Part shown: positions 11,456-23,816 of the stretch, one piece after another
How positions within the stretch are numbered: the stretch's first letter is position 1
Layout: every line of letters starts with the position of its first letter
NCBI GenBank assembly: GCA_947683425.1
Contig: CANTUQ010000073.1
Location: 4,250,501-4,314,500, forward strand
Direction of reading: 5' to 3'
DNA length: 64,000 nucleotides
DNA from: Excoecaria cochinchinensis
Taxonomy: Eukaryota > Streptophyta > Magnoliopsida > Malpighiales > Euphorbiaceae
Position numbers and translations under genes: made by a program
The notes under the pieces: generated by a model
Databases searched by the model: none
Seen by the model: the letters and a program-made list of their open reading frames with translations, nothing else
Told to the model about the DNA's origin: nothing

Positions 11456-11470
11456 AGGGAACGAAAGTCG

Positions 11471-12530
11471 ATGCTTGATTTGCTCATTTGCCAACAAACA
11501 ATTGAAGTTTTTTCTTAATACATTTGTAAATATCAGTGATTTAAAATAACATTTAACATCTGAAAATTTTTTATTTTCATAAATAATAATTTTTAAATGT
11601 TGAAGTGGAATTTTTCTTCCATAAAAAAATGCATTTAATTTTCTCACGTAGGCATAAAAACACACATTTTTTCTCATTGAAAGAATTTGTACATCAATAT
11701 TTTAAAATCTATTATATAAAAGAGATGAATAATTTAAAAAGTCGAGTGATTTTTCAAAAAATTAAAGAAGGATCTGGTCAAATTTAAAACATTAGATATT
11801 AGATATGCCTTTTTTTTGTTTTCCGGAATGTTTTTGTAGCCATTTGAATAAAACTCTTTTGTAATATTCTATTCATTTCTTTTCAAATAATTTTTATCAA
11901 AATTTGTTATACTCCATTTAAAGAAATATATTTTGCACTTCTACTTTTGTTTTATCAAAGAAAAATAAAAGTACACTTTTCGTCTTATAATTTTTATCCA
12001 CTTTTCATTTTACACGTATTAAAAAAATATAGTTATTATAATTAAGCGATAATTTTTTTTATAATTTTATTATTATATTCGTCCTAAATATAGAATAAGT
12101 ACATTAAAATTATAAAATTAATGATTAATAATATAACATGAAAAATTTGAATTGCAATTAATTATATAATATTGAATATAATTATAATAGACAATTAATA
12201 ATATTTTGAAATAGATAAAAAAAAAAAAGGAGTGCTCCGTGAGTTTTTGGTGTGGAGCAAATTTATAGAATCTTATTGGGCACATAGGATTCCGTAGGAG
12301 GCCCATGTGTGGATGTCTAAAACTCTTCTTTATTTTATGCATTGGATTCTTTCTATTATTAATTTACTTTTACCTTTCTCTTCTTATTAATGATTCAATT
12401 CCCCTATTATACCTATTGTAAGGTTCCAATTATTTACTCCTTGGAAAGTGCACACTCTTGGAGAGAAAGTTCAAACTTGTTATGCTCATTTCAGCAAAAT
12501 GTCTCTGTTACAATGTTTTAAAAGTCAAAC
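11471..12530. other. AT-rich intergenic DNA
   Basis: Short plus and minus ORFs occur but have low-complexity F/K/I-rich translations; nothing is supportable as a gene. Confidence 0.55.
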
Positions 12531-14150
12531 GCACAAATGTAAATTTTTTTTTTTCGTATTTTTTAAAATAGATAAATTTATCTTTAATATTTTATTTAAT
12601 GTAAAATTACTTTTTATATTTAAAAAAAAAAATTTATGTTTATACTGTTACATTCTGTTAACATTGACCATTTTATCGTCTTTTAACCGCTGACTTGCAC
12701 GAATAATGATATATGTCAATCAGCCACTAGACATGTTAAATTATACATGGCACATGTGCATGTCATATGTAATTTGGCCAAAAGTAAATTTTTGCTCATA
12801 ATATTTGTTAAAAAGGGAAAACTTGCCTCTTAATATTTTTCATATGGTGCAATTTTATCTCTCATATTTGAAAATTGAGAGATTTATGCAACTACTACAA
12901 AGTCAAGTATTTAATTAAATTATAAATTAAAATATGAACAAATCTTTCATACATTAATATTAGGGCATATAAAATGCAAATACTTGAGTATCACTAAATC
13001 AAAAAGAGTAATAAAAAGAAAGGAGGTTCTTTAAAGCTTAAAATAACTTTTATTTGAGCCTTATAAATTGACATTAAGGAAAATTTATGTTTCTGTTGGC
13101 ATCATCTAAGATTGTGAATGACCAAACTTTTGGCCTACAGGGACCATTCGTTTTTTTCATTTATATATCATAAAATGGGTAAAGTGGAACTCAAATCAAA
13201 AATTGAATAAAAACTATATATTTAGTTCAATTTTTAATTTGTTGTTTACGTTTAAACCAAATTATATATATATATGCTTTTTAGTTGCCATTTTTTAAAT
13301 AATTTTTTAACTATAATTTATAAGCAGTTTTTATATGACGTATGATACTAGATTTTATAAATCAATCTATTGGTCAAATTTAAATGTATGGATTTATCAT
13401 ATTACAAACTATTGGAAACAAAATAACATTGCAGACTATCCTGACAACAAAAGAATCACTTGATAAGAATTGCAAAAAATTTCATCTCCATCGAATCTAA
13501 GAATTATGGGAACCATCTAATGGAATTTTCTTTTTTCAATTAGGTCATGTGGACTAAATCAATTAAAAACTGTAATACATGAAAAAAAAATATTTTTTGT
13601 ATAGACATAGCAGTTTCTGATTGGCCAGTATATCATGAATCTAGTCCTAGCAAGTTTCTAATAGCATATAATTGTTTGAATAGTAGTGGTATAAATCTCC
13701 CAATTTCCAAACCTGAAAGGCAAAATTGCACCATGTGAAAACATTAGGAGTAAATTTGCCCTTTTTGGCAAACTCAAGGGCAAAAATGCACCTTTGTTTA
13801 GATTACATGTGACATGCACATGTGCCATGTGTAGACACCGGGTCTTGAGGTATACCTTACAAGTTTAAATGAATCTCATCCTGATCGCCCTAAAGCAGAC
13901 TTTCGGGAGGCCACGGGGTTCGGCACGTGTCACACCATGTGTGTAATCTGATGTGTCTAATGGCTGATTAACGCGTGTCATCATTCGTTCACGTTATTGA
14001 TCAACAGACAACAACATAGTCAACATTAAGATAGAGGCAAAAATCTCCTGTTTTCCAAACATGGGAGGCAATTTTGCCCCAAATGAAATATCAGGGGCAA
14101 ATTTGCTCTTTTTGGCAAACATCTGGGGCAAAAATGCATATTTGGCCAAT
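12530..14150. mobile_element. foldback / MULE-like element with long inverted arms
   Basis: 12,755-12,900 and 13,690-13,829 are inverted copies of one another (for example CATGGCACATGTGCATGTCA on the left, and its complement on the right). The similarity continues outward more weakly, as GGCAAAATTGC / GGCAAATTTGC motifs, to about 12,530 and 14,150. The arms are therefore up to about 350 bp, around a 0.8 kb AT-rich centre with no transposase. Long arms without coding sequence suit a non-autonomous MULE or foldback element. A TSD could not be fixed. Confidence 0.6.
13830..13934 (+). mobile_element. 105-bp solo LTR (TRIM-like or deleted gypsy LTR) with 5-bp TSD
   Basis: It starts TGTAGACACCGGGTC and ends GGCACGTGTCACA, and is flanked by CCATG on both sides (13,825-13,829 and 13,935-13,939). 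Removing it plus one CCATG restores continuity with the opposite arm of the foldback element. Start and end match the termini of the 2.6 kb solo LTR at 39,092-41,675. It is either a TRIM-sized LTR or a heavily shortened relative. Confidence 0.8.
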
Positions 14151-14351
14151 CTAATGCTATAGTGAACCGAACTGCTAACTGGATCAATATTTGTAAAAGT
14201 GCTCCTAGTCGCTATTGCTAAGATCTCAATTAGAACTATTCATGGGCTATTCACAGGCTTGGATATTTATCTAATCACCCGCAAAATATTATGTGTGGAC
14301 AAATTTTATTATTTGTAAGTTCGGTCTGATCCGAATTTCGAAAAAAGCCTA

Positions 14352-14960
14352 CACTACAAGAAAAATGTAATTTTACTACGATAATTTACCGACAGAAAGA
14401 AATTCAATCGATATTTAACGATGAAAAATGAAATTTGGCGATAAAGTTGAAGGGATATCGAGTTAATGGCGACAGAAAAAAGAATCAATAGTTTACCGTC
14501 ATTAAAAATGGAGGTAAATATTCCTGCCAAAATTTAGTGACGAAATATATAATCATCATAAAATATAGGCGACAATGATTCCTAGTAAAATTTTACTACG
14601 ATATTTACAGACGGAATATCTTTATTCGTAGGTAATTATCGACGGATATGCTAACTCCATATATAGGTATTAGGTAAAACATTTACCGACAGTGTTATAT
14701 ATTCTGTTGGTAAATGAAATATTTACCGACGGAATTGAAAAATGCCATCAGTAAAGTTTACCGACTGTAGTTCCTTTCCTGTCGGTAAATATTACATTTA
14801 CTGACAGACTTTACCATTCCGTCAGAAAATATTACATTTACCAATGGTATATATCGTTCCGTCGTTAAAATGTAAACTGGTAGCTACTGATTTATTTTTT
14901 CATCGCTATATTAAATATTTACCGACGGAACTATGTTTTCCATCGGTAAAGATATACCCT
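14352..14960 (+). mobile_element. CACTA (En/Spm) left terminus with subterminal repeats
   Basis: CACTACAAGAAAAATG at 14,352 is the canonical terminus. It is followed by about fifteen copies, in both orientations, of TTTACCGACGGAA-type motifs up to 14,950. The matching right end with the same motif is not found in the window, so the element is truncated or rearranged. Confidence 0.8.
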
Positions 14961-14989
14961 ACATATCAAAAATAAATTGCCCCCATTTA

Positions 14990-15225
14990 CCTATCTGTCA
15001 CACTCTCTCTCTCTTTCTCTCATGTTCTGTGTCTCCACCGCCCTCCTCCCTCCGTCGTGCGCTGTCCGCCACCATCCTCCCTCTGTCGCTCGCCAGATTT
15101 TCCGCCATCCTCCGCCTATGTCGCAGTCGCATCCTTTCTCTATTGCTTGCCAAATCCATCACACTCCTCCCTCTCTCGATTGCCTTCAAATCACTGGAAG
15201 TCAAAGGCACCGGTCAATCTTCTCT
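14990..15225 (+). other. CT-rich 5'UTR-like block downstream of the CACTA terminus
   Basis: The sequence is rich in CTCTCT, CCTCC and GTCGC and lies directly after the subterminal repeats, as at 6,862. Short ORFs through it are low complexity. It looks like a captured first exon or leader; no protein family is recognised. Confidence 0.35.
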
Positions 15226-15667
15226 CTGTCTTAATTTTTTTCATTTATTATTTTTTTATTTCTGGGCAACTTGTTAAAAAAATAAAATTGCTATGTCTTT
15301 TTAATTAATATTTACTTATTCATGCACAAAGAACATAGATTGCTACAATAAATTATGACCTAGTGGATTTTATGACCTAGTGGATTTTATAACCTAGTGG
15401 ATAATGTCGTTGACTTTCCAGAATAAAAAAATATGTACGTACTCTGTCTAAAGGGATGGATCTTTGAAACTAAGGGATTGTGATTATATTCATTTGAAAG
15501 AAACTCTGAAATTTGTATGGTATTTACTTATAGGAGCAATTAAGGCAACATTCTTATATGCAGAGCAGGTTTCCCAATCATGAGTTTTCAAAACTTACTT
15601 AGGTGTTTTTTATATTTATTTATTTAGTTTCTTGCTATTTTGTGGTTGTGTATAGAAGGCATTATAT

Positions 15668-15877
15668 ATGAAACAACATGAGATATTGAATTTTCAACTA
15701 AACTGTATTTGTACTAAGACTTTTGAAACTGGACACGAGTGGGAGAGAGCAGCTGAAGATATTGCTCAAGTTGGATCATCATCAAAATTCGCAGACATGG
15801 AAGAGAGGCTATTGGGATTCGTATACAAATGCTGCTTTTTCTTTCTGATATTTATCCTTTATTATATTTGTTTCTAG
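15668..15877 (+). pseudogene. gene-like exon fragment, unidentified
   Basis: The frame contains a non-repetitive stretch (KTFETGHEWERAAEDIAQVG, then SSSKFADMEERLLGF) before running into a hydrophobic, intron-like tail. The composition is unlike the translated AT-rich junk around it. I do not recognise the protein. It sits in the interior of the truncated CACTA element and is probably a captured exon. Confidence 0.35.
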
Positions 15878-15956
15878 TTGACGTCTATATATGCATTTTT
15901 ATAATTGTAATAGTGGTGATTTTTTTTAAATGGTGCAGCCAAAAGGCAGAGCAATT

Positions 15957-16075
15957 CAGGTGAATTATCATTGACATTTTAGTGTGTCTTCTCATACAAC
16001 ATTAATCCTGATGTTGTAACACAGGTGAATTATCATCGACATTTTAGTTTGTCTACTCATACAACATTAATCCTG
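15957..16075. repeat. tandem duplication, 65-bp period
   Basis: CAGGTGAATTATCATYGACA plus the next roughly 35 bases occurs at 15,957 and again at 16,022, with few differences. Confidence 0.9.
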
Positions 16076-16426
16076 TACTGCATCGTTGTGAGCAGATCAA
16101 TGGTTTGCTACTTACTAGTTTGTTTTATTGCTTTTCTTATCCATTAAATTGAATAAGCCAAGCTATCATGTTACACGGTCATGTAGAATATACTACTCTC
16201 CTGCTTTCATATTTATGGTCCTCTAGCAGTAAATTTTATATTTTATGTATTCATTGAAGAAATTTAGAAGGTCACTGAATATAAGCATTCATTAAATTTA
16301 CATATTTTGATATATCAAAAATATCCTATCTCTCACAAACATATATATCCCTGGTTCTCTCTTTGCGTCATCGATTTCTGAACTCTACTTCTATCTTTGC
16401 TTCTATTTCAAACATGAAAATCATGC

Positions 16427-16567
16427 ATGGAGCAAGAAGGAGAAGCATTTGAAAAGGAGAAGGAAATTATAGAAGAAAAAATTAATGATGATAGTGAAAC
16501 TAAGGAAGGTGTAGAAGTTGAAGAGGAAGAAAAAGATGACAACGAGGAAAACGATGACGATGATTAG
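16427..16567 (+). other. short acidic ORF (46 codons)
   Basis: The frame begins MEQEGEAFEKEKEIIEEK and ends in an E/D-rich tail (EEEEKDDNEENDDDD) before TAG. It resembles the acidic C-terminus of a larger protein. No family can be assigned. It may be a terminal exon captured with the fragments on either side. Confidence 0.3.
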
Positions 16568-16749
16568 GTTTTAGTGTCACCATTGCTATTTATGCCAATT
16601 AGTTGTCAAGATGCAGCAAAATTATTTATATATAAAAAAAAAGACAAGAAAAAAAAAACGGTGAGGAAGAAATATATTCTTTTTTCCAACTTTTAGTTTT
16701 TGCATTCTTTTAATTTGGTCAATTGGATTTTTAGTTTTACTGTGATTCT

Positions 16750-16984
16750 AAGTCTACAATTAAGGTGTTCAAAACAATGTCTGAGAAAAATGTTGTCACT
16801 TGGACTTTGATGATAAGTAGACTTCAACAATTGTTTTAGAGATGCCATTAGTATGTTTTTGGATAGGGTTTTGAGTGGGTATATGCCAGATAGGTATACA
16901 TTGAGCAGGGTTGTCTCAGCTTGTGCAGAACTAGGACTGTTGTCTTCTAGGCAACAATTGCATTCTTGGGTGATAAAATCATGA
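16750..16984 (+). pseudogene. pentatricopeptide-repeat (PPR) gene fragment with frameshift
   Basis: One frame reads KVFKTMSEKNVVTWTLMIS and then breaks. Near 16,838 a second frame continues RDAISMFLDRVLSGYMPDRY, then TLSRVVSACAELGLLSSRQQ and LHSWVIKS before TGA. These are the ends of successive PLS-class PPR motifs (NVVTWTLMI; GYMPDRYTLSRVVSACAELG). PPR proteins bind organellar RNA; full genes have many motifs, so this is a relic of about 75 codons. It is frameshifted and stop-terminated, and cannot be functional. Confidence 0.8.
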
Positions 16985-17194
16985 TTACAATTAGATTGTG
17001 TAATATTTTTTTTACATGATTCTAGATAATATTTCTATTAGATGTGTTTCAATGTTTTATCACAAAAATATGATGACTTAATATTTTTTGTATAGATTTT
17101 TTTAGCACTTTTTGGGGATTTGATGTATTATGCTAATAGAAGTATAATAATTGTTGCCTTAGAGTAACCCTATATTTTTAAATAATATTATTAA

Positions 17195-17625
17195 TAAAAA
17201 AAATTTAAGCGAATTTTACAAGGTATACATGCATGTACACACAATAAAGGAAAAAAAAAATCAAATGAATTTCACATTGTATACATATGTATACTCTCAA
17301 TAAATGAGAGAAAAAAAAAATTCAAGTGAATTTCACAAGGTATACTTATATATATCCATATGTATACCCTCAATAAATGAGAAAAAAACTCAAATGAATT
17401 GAAATGAGAGAAAAAAAAATTCAATTGAATTTCATAAGGTATATATATGTACACCCATGTGCATCCCTATGTGTATATCTTATATAAATGAGAGAAAAAA
17501 TTTAACTGAATTTCACAATGTGTACATATGTATACCATATATGTATACCCTCAATAAATGAGAAAGAAAAAAAATTCAACTGAATTTCATAAAGTATATA
17601 TATGTATACCCATGTGTAAGAGCCA
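17195..17625. repeat. AT-rich minisatellite, about 60-90 bp units
   Basis: At least five irregular tandem units share 'CAAnTGAATTTCAnAAnGTATAC' (degenerate), a run of GTATAC/ATATGT, and 'CTCAATAAATGAGA' followed by an A-run. Both unit length and sequence drift. Confidence 0.8.
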
Positions 17626-17825
17626 AGACTTAAATTGCGTAGAAACAATATATTTCATTACGATGGTAAAAGCTAAATAAAGTCCTACTAAATCATTGAG
17701 TATTTTTATCAAACATTTAGTATGCATTTCTCATTTTTAATAAAAAAAATCATTTTTTTTATTCATTTCATATGAAATTCTTTTTCTCTTACATGGCATC
17801 CACTTCATCCTAATTTTCAATGTTT

Positions 17826-18557
17826 TTAAAACCGGACCGAACGTCGACTCGGCCTGCCAACTGGATCAGGAGTTAATTGGTTCGATCGGATTGACTCAAA
17901 ATTTTTATTTATTTTTTAAATATAATTATTAATAAAAATATAGTATATAAAAAATATATTTAAACAATCTATTAATTATTAAATATCAATATATTAATCA
18001 TTTTTTATTTATTTTACTATTTTTTTAGTAATAATAGTAAAAAATTAACCACAACAATTGAATTTTTTTTTGTTAAATATTAGAATTTATAAGCAAAATG
18101 TAATTTTGAATTTATAAATTTATAAATTTTATTTTCAATTGTAAATTTTATTTTTATGACGTTAACTATTTTTATAATTATCATGTTTATATTCATTTTT
18201 TTTCAATATTATGTTACATTTAAATTATTTAGTTATTAAATATCTAAAAAAATATAAAATAAAAATATAGTGAAAACAATTTCACATAATGTTCAATTTT
18301 ATCAAGTTTAATATTAATATAAATTAATTTTATCATCAAATATAAATTTTTAATCGAACAATATTCAACAACTATTAACCCGAATTATAAAAATATAATT
18401 TAGAATATATTTGATTTTTTTCGGTTCAACCCAGTTTTTCCACTGTACAAACCGGTTTTTTGTCTTTTCTGGTTTTTACATTGAATCGAATGGGATCTCT
18501 ATCCGATTCGTGGTTGAACCGGTTCAACCGGCCAGTTCGGTCCGGTTTTCAAAACAA
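17826..18557. mobile_element. TIR element with AAAACCGGACCGAAC ends (non-autonomous)
   Basis: The left end TTTTTAAAACCGGACCGAAC and the right end, read in reverse (TTTTGAAAACCGGACCGAAC), are near-identical inverted repeats. The interior is AT-rich and non-coding. This kind of CCGGTT-rich MITE end is common in dicots. A TSD was not clear and the superfamily is unassigned. Confidence 0.55.
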
Positions 18558-18860
18558 TGCTAATTTTAGTTTCCATCCAACACAAATTTCATTCACTTCA
18601 AGATCTGATTTTCTATTTCTCATTTTCCTTTCCTTCACTTTCTCACCATCTAAGCACGCCATTTCTTTCCTTTATTTTTTTTTCTCGTCTTTCTTACTTT
18701 ATTTCACATATTGTGAGTTCATCTCTTTACCGCTATAAACGAATGATATGATCTCTGTTCAAAATTGAAATATCGCAAATGTAGAAAAAAAAGAAGAGAA
18801 CTTGAGAAAATGGAGAATTAGGAAAAAAAATCTTATAAAAAAAATTGCAAAGCAGGAAAG

Positions 18861-19225
18861 CAGTGGCGAAACCAGGACTCCAGAGTCAACGGGAGCACAC
18901 ATTATAATTTTATTATAAAAAATTTAAAATTGAAAACACATATAAATTATAGCATAAAAACATATTTCATTTAAAATTAAAAAAATTAAGGATAATAATT
19001 AAAATAAAATAAAAATATAACTTTCACAATTATTCTCGACGCGATTTCATATTTTGAAACCATCGAATAATTAGTTTATTGTCAATACTATCAAATATAT
19101 CTTTTTCTATATAAGTGATAGATAATCATTCATCCAAACATCTCCAATTTGGTTATGCAACCGATTTTTTGACAATCTTTATTGCAGAAAATACTCTCTC
19201 TATGGTCGTTATGGCAAGAGATAAA
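18861..19225 (-). pseudogene. hAT transposase C-terminal remnant with one element end
   Basis: The plus strand at 18,861 starts CAGTGGCGAAACCAGG, a typical hAT terminus of the CAGTGGCGGAGCCAGG class. On the minus strand about 19,220-19,030 translates, through stops and frame changes, to a hAT dimerisation-like end (TTIERVFSAIKIVKKS, IFDSIDN, RWFQNMKSRRE-like). Dimerisation domains are conserved at the C-terminus of hAT transposases. The N-terminal part and the other terminus were not found, so this is a truncated relic. Confidence 0.55.
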
Positions 19226-19983
19226 ACTAAATACTATACTTTTTACTTTCAACTAACTTTTGAAAAATGATACCAATTACTTTTAAGAAATTTATCCATG
19301 CCTTGTATCAATGAAAAAAACAAAATTAACAAAAATATAGTATATGAGCCAACTTTAGTACCGATCATGATCTCTAGAAGCAAACAATTCAGAAAACATA
19401 GAGTAAAATAAAAAAAAAAAAAGTGCATTTTAACATCTTTGCAGAAAACCAATATTATTCAATAAGGGCCAATTTTAATATTTATTTATTATTTATTTAT
19501 TTATTTTTACATTTTCCTTTATCAATTTTTGCACTAACAGGTAACTAGCTATTTACTCTAAGAGTAATACTTTTTTTTTTTGAAATAGAAGAGTAATATT
19601 TGAGTGGTGATCAGTTAAAATATAGCAGATCGAATAAGATAATTATCACACCAATTAAAAGATAATTATCATAAAAAAGCAAAACATATCTAATGAATTT
19701 GAAATGCAACAAAACTCAATCTTCACCCATAATAATAAAAAGAAAAATGAAAACGAAGACAAGACTTCTCCCAATTTCAACTTGATTATATCCATAAATT
19801 GTGAAAGTTTTAGCTAATTTAATCAAATATTTATATCACAATTCCACAATTAACAATTTGTGCCACAGAATAATGCAATTTAAACAAACAATTAATGGAA
19901 TTAAACTTTAAATTTTAAATCCCTAAATCCCAAAATCTGTCCCCCTTCTCAATCCCTCTAAATTTCAAGTTTACAATCACTCA
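19226..19983. other. AT-rich intergenic DNA
   Basis: No gene, element end or RNA could be supported. Confidence 0.5.
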
Positions 19984-19991
19984 TACTCGCC

Positions 19992-20567
19992 TAGGGGGTG
20001 TACAAATGGTCGGTTTGGTTCAGTTTTGGACCGAACCGAATAAACCGAAAATCAAACTTTAGAAATTTTCAAAACTGAAGTTCTTCACAAATATAGGTTT
20101 TTTTTTTAGATTTTTAACTTATATGGTTGCATAAATTAAATTAACTTATATTCAACAAAATAAAACCATTTAAAATAACTACCGAATAGAAATTCCCTCA
20201 AATTCTCAAATTAAGCTGCTTAATCAACTTAAAAGAAAAAATGAAAAAAAAAAATAGATGAAAAAAGAAGCAAAAAGAAGAGTGCAAAGGCATATTGACC
20301 ATGGTTGTAGAATCAAAGAATCAAAGGAAGCTGTGAAGAAGAGAATGAAACCACTGATGGTGGCTGCGCAGCAGGTAAGGAAAAGGAAGAAAAGAATTTA
20401 GGTTTAGGGTATATATATATATATAACAAATTTCGGTCGGTTCAGTTCTTTCGATTTTACAATCATAAGAACCGAACCGAAATACCTGAAATTTAACTTC
20501 GGTTTAGAACCGAACAAACCGAATCAAATGGACCAAAATTCATTCGGTTCGGTTTTGCACAGCCCTA
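19992..20567. mobile_element. non-autonomous hAT element, 576 bp, with 8-bp TSD
   Basis: It begins TAGGGGGTGTACAAATGG and ends TTTTGCACAGCCCTA. The TSD is TACTCGCC (19,984-19,991) against TACTCACC (20,568-20,575), one mismatch. Subterminal GGTTCGGTTCGGT motifs lie near both ends. The interior is AT-rich with no transposase. Confidence 0.85.
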
Positions 20568-20575
20568 TACTCACC

Positions 20576-21200
20576 CTTCTATTGTCGATCAGAGAGAGGA
20601 GGAACCCAGTGGAGAAAAACAGAGTTGTTGATGGAAGAGACGATGACGGTGGGGCTGCAAAGGAAGAAAAGAGGGAATCGGCGGCTGCTGATGGAAGAGA
20701 AGGTGATAGTGGCGACGGAAGAGAGAGAGAGAGAGAGAGAAATGTAGATGATGGGGGCTGGAATGGGAAAGAATAATCGAAAAAAATGAGAGAAGAAAAG
20801 AAGAAGTGGAATGGCCAAAACGACGCCGTTTTGGCCATTGGGCAGCTTTTTGTCAAATTTTCATTCCAGTCTTTCCTTATTTAATCTTGAATCCCTAATT
20901 TAAATTTTTGCACATCAGATCTTTTATTTCATAAAAATTTTAGTTGTTTTATCTGTTACTTTTATTTTAGTCCTTGAATTTATTGCTATGAGCTTAAGAA
21001 CTTTTAATTTTGATTTTATTTAGTTATACTGTGTCTCTTTAATTTCTCGAAACTATATTTCCACCCTAATCTTGTTCTTTTATTTTTTAGAATTTATTTT
21101 TTTTCAAGTTCATCCTAATCTTTAAAATTATGCCCATTTTATTTTTATTAGGGCTCTAATACCAATTAATGCAAGCTCACTTTACATCAGGCAAATTTAT
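20576..21200. other. purine-rich non-coding block and perfect CGCCGTTTTG-type palindrome
   Basis: 20,590-20,790 is GA-rich on the plus strand, like a minus-strand 5'UTR. Near 20,812-20,835 is an inverted repeat, GGCCAAAACG / CGTTTTGGCC, around ACGC. No conserved protein is encoded. Confidence 0.4.
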
Positions 21201-21372
21201 ATCTTACTCTCTTCATTACTTTTTATCTGTCACTTTTGAAAAAAATTCAAATTTTATTTATCTGTCATTTTTATATTTTTAATGTAATTTAATTTTTTTT
21301 TTCAATTTAATTTTATTTTTCAATACAAGTTGATCAATTAAATTTAAGTTTGTGTATTAAAATATTAAATTT
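21200..21372 (-). mobile_element. Stowaway-type MITE remnant
   Basis: Reads as the reverse complement of much of the MITE at 60,352-60,602 (shared TTTATCTGTCAC, TTTTTAATGTAATTTAA and CAATACAAGTTG segments). It abuts the truncated LTR and lacks a clear second terminus. Confidence 0.55.
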
Positions 21373-21394
21373 TATTTTAAATTCTCACTAGCGA

Positions 21395-23343
21395 CAGCCA
21401 TCAATCGCCCCCAGTCCGCCGAAAACACGTTTTTTTGGCCCAAAATTGATTTTTTCTCCATTTTTTGGGGATTTTAATGATTTTTTTCCATTTTTGAAAT
21501 TCAAAAAAGGAATATTTTGATTTAATTAACGATTTCTTCCTTAATTAATTAGGTTTTCCTTTTTTGATGATAGAAATGGAAAAACTTTAGAGATTTTGGG
21601 AGAGGAATTTTTTTGGGCAATTTTCTTTGTTTTTCTTTGGTTTTTCAATTTTTGTTCTTCTTTTTCAATTCTTCTTCTTCCTTTACTTCAATAATATTCA
21701 TTCTAAACATTTTAGATTAAATTTTATTGATAAATGATTGATTTTGAAATAAAGAAAATAATTTTTTGTTTTTAAAAATTCAATTTTCTCACTTGTTATT
21801 TTTTAATTTTTTTCTCTTCAATTAAATTTTTTTCAAAGACTTTACATTAAATTTTTTGATGAAAAATTGATTTTGAAACAAAGAAAATAATTATTTGTTT
21901 TTGAAATTCAATTTTTTCATTTGATTTTGTAAAAATAAGATTTTTACAAATCTTTTTTCTAAAGAGAAAAGTTTAGATTTTTTTTTTTATTTCTCTAATC
22001 CAATATTTTGTGAATCAAAATAAGGAAAATCAATTATCTTCCCTCAATCTATCAAATCTGAATTCTGAGGCAAATATTTTGGGTTCGATCTCATATATTT
22101 ATTTATTGTATTACTTTTATTTCTTTTTTATAATAATTTAATCAAAATGTAGATTTTTAGGTTTATTGTGTCTTTATTTATTTTATGTGATATTCATCAT
22201 AAATTTAACTTTTTTATTTCATTTTTTATTCTTTTTCTCATTTACCTTTTTTCATCTTTTCTTTTGTTATTATTATTATTGTTATTATGTTTTTATTTGT
22301 GTTAATTTGTTAATATGTTAATATATTTGTTTCATTATATTATTTAATTTATTTGTCATTCATAATGCATTTTTTATTTATTTTAATTTATTATTTATTA
22401 TTTTATGTGTTTAATTGATTTTCTTGATTTAATTGTTAACATTAATTTTATTTGTGTTTATTTTTGGTTTTAATACTTATCTTTTTATATTTGAGTACAC
22501 TTGGAATCGAAGAAGGAGAGTCAGCGGATTTATTATTTCCATTGTATTTATTATTTTCCTTTATTTGTCTTTTTAATTTATTTGTCGTGTTATTAATAAT
22601 AAAATCATTTATTTTATACACGTTTAATTAAAAATCACAAAAATATTTTTATTAATAAATTGAATTTTCCTAATAAAATAGAACTAATGTCCTAATTTCA
22701 ACCAATAAAATGTCACTTTCAAAAGAAAAATTAATTTTCATAAAATGTGATCACTCATTTCGGTTTTCTCACTAAATGCCTAAAAATAATTCTCCATTTT
22801 TTAAGTATGCATGAAGGAACCAACGTTCCTACTCCAAATAAATATCCCGATTTATGTATACTTGTTTATTTATTTGATTTTGTCATTTATTTATTTATTT
22901 TAATTTTACATTTTGGGGGATTGTATTTTTGTCTCAATTTTATCTTTTAATTTATTTTTGTAATTTATTTTATTTATCACTTTTTACCGCTTTCTTCAAT
23001 GCTTAATGTGTGCTTAAGTTAATTTACATGACGTGTGAGAAAAGAGATGGAAATTTAATTGTTAAAAGTTCACTTATAATTTAAATAATGCATTAATAAG
23101 AGTGAAGTTCTAAACCACTCTCTGGTTTAGACCTCCGATATTAGATGACCTTTTTCAATTTCTTGTAAATTGGGTGGCGACTCCAAAATATCTCAAAAGT
23201 GTCTAAAAGTTTCATTAAATTAGATAAACTTTCCCAGTATTTTATTGGAAAAAGATTTCAAAATATTTTATATTACCTAAAATCTAGACACGAACCCTAA
23301 AAGTGGGCCCTCGGGAAACCTAAGCGGGTTCTGGCGCGTCAAA
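21395..23343 (+). repeat. truncated gypsy LTR, same family as the 39,092 solo LTR
   Basis: It runs antiparallel to 39,092-41,400. Shared landmarks, here in plus orientation, include GCATGAAGGAACCAACGTTC (22,808), TTTTGGGGGATTGTATTTTT, CTCTGGTTTAGAC, TTGGGTGGCGACTCC (23,170-23,184), and the GC-rich end GGGCCCTCGGGAAACCTAAG through CGGGTTCTGGCGCGTCA (23,306-23,341). The expected TGTAGACACCGGGTC start is missing, so the 5' part is deleted or replaced by the MITE remnant to its left. Confidence 0.75.
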
Positions 23344-23643
23344 CTTTTCCCTTTTTTTTTTGCTATGAGGAAGCAGATTTCATTGGGCTTTTCTTTGATT
23401 CCGCTTGTTGGTTTAGGTTTTGATATGTTGTTTGTGTGTTTGGATTTTGATCTAAGCATCTATTATTTGTTGGATTTTTGTTGTTTATTAATTTTGTTAT
23501 TCATTGATTTGTTGTTCATTGATTTTGTTATTTGTGTTTGGATTATGATGAATTAATGGATTTTGTGTTTTGATTTGTTGAATTGATGGATTTGTGTTTT
23601 TGGATTCTTTTTTTAATTATATGTTTAATTCATTTTTATTTTT

Positions 23644-23816
23644 TTTTATTTTATTTTGGGTAAATCGAATTTGTCGGGTCGGGACCCGAAAATAGTCGGA
23701 TTTTTCAGTTCGAGCCCCTAGTGATAATAAGGGTCGGTTCAGGGGGACATTTAGTCTCTTCTTCGGGTTCGATTCAGGTTGACCCGAACCCGATCGATGC
23801 ACAGCCCTACTAAATG
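23644..23816. mobile_element. hAT-like MITE end fragment
   Basis: The segment carries GGGTTCGATTCAGG-type subterminal motifs and the terminus GATCGATGCACAGCCCTA, like the right end of the element at 20,567. A matching left terminus was not located. Confidence 0.4.
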
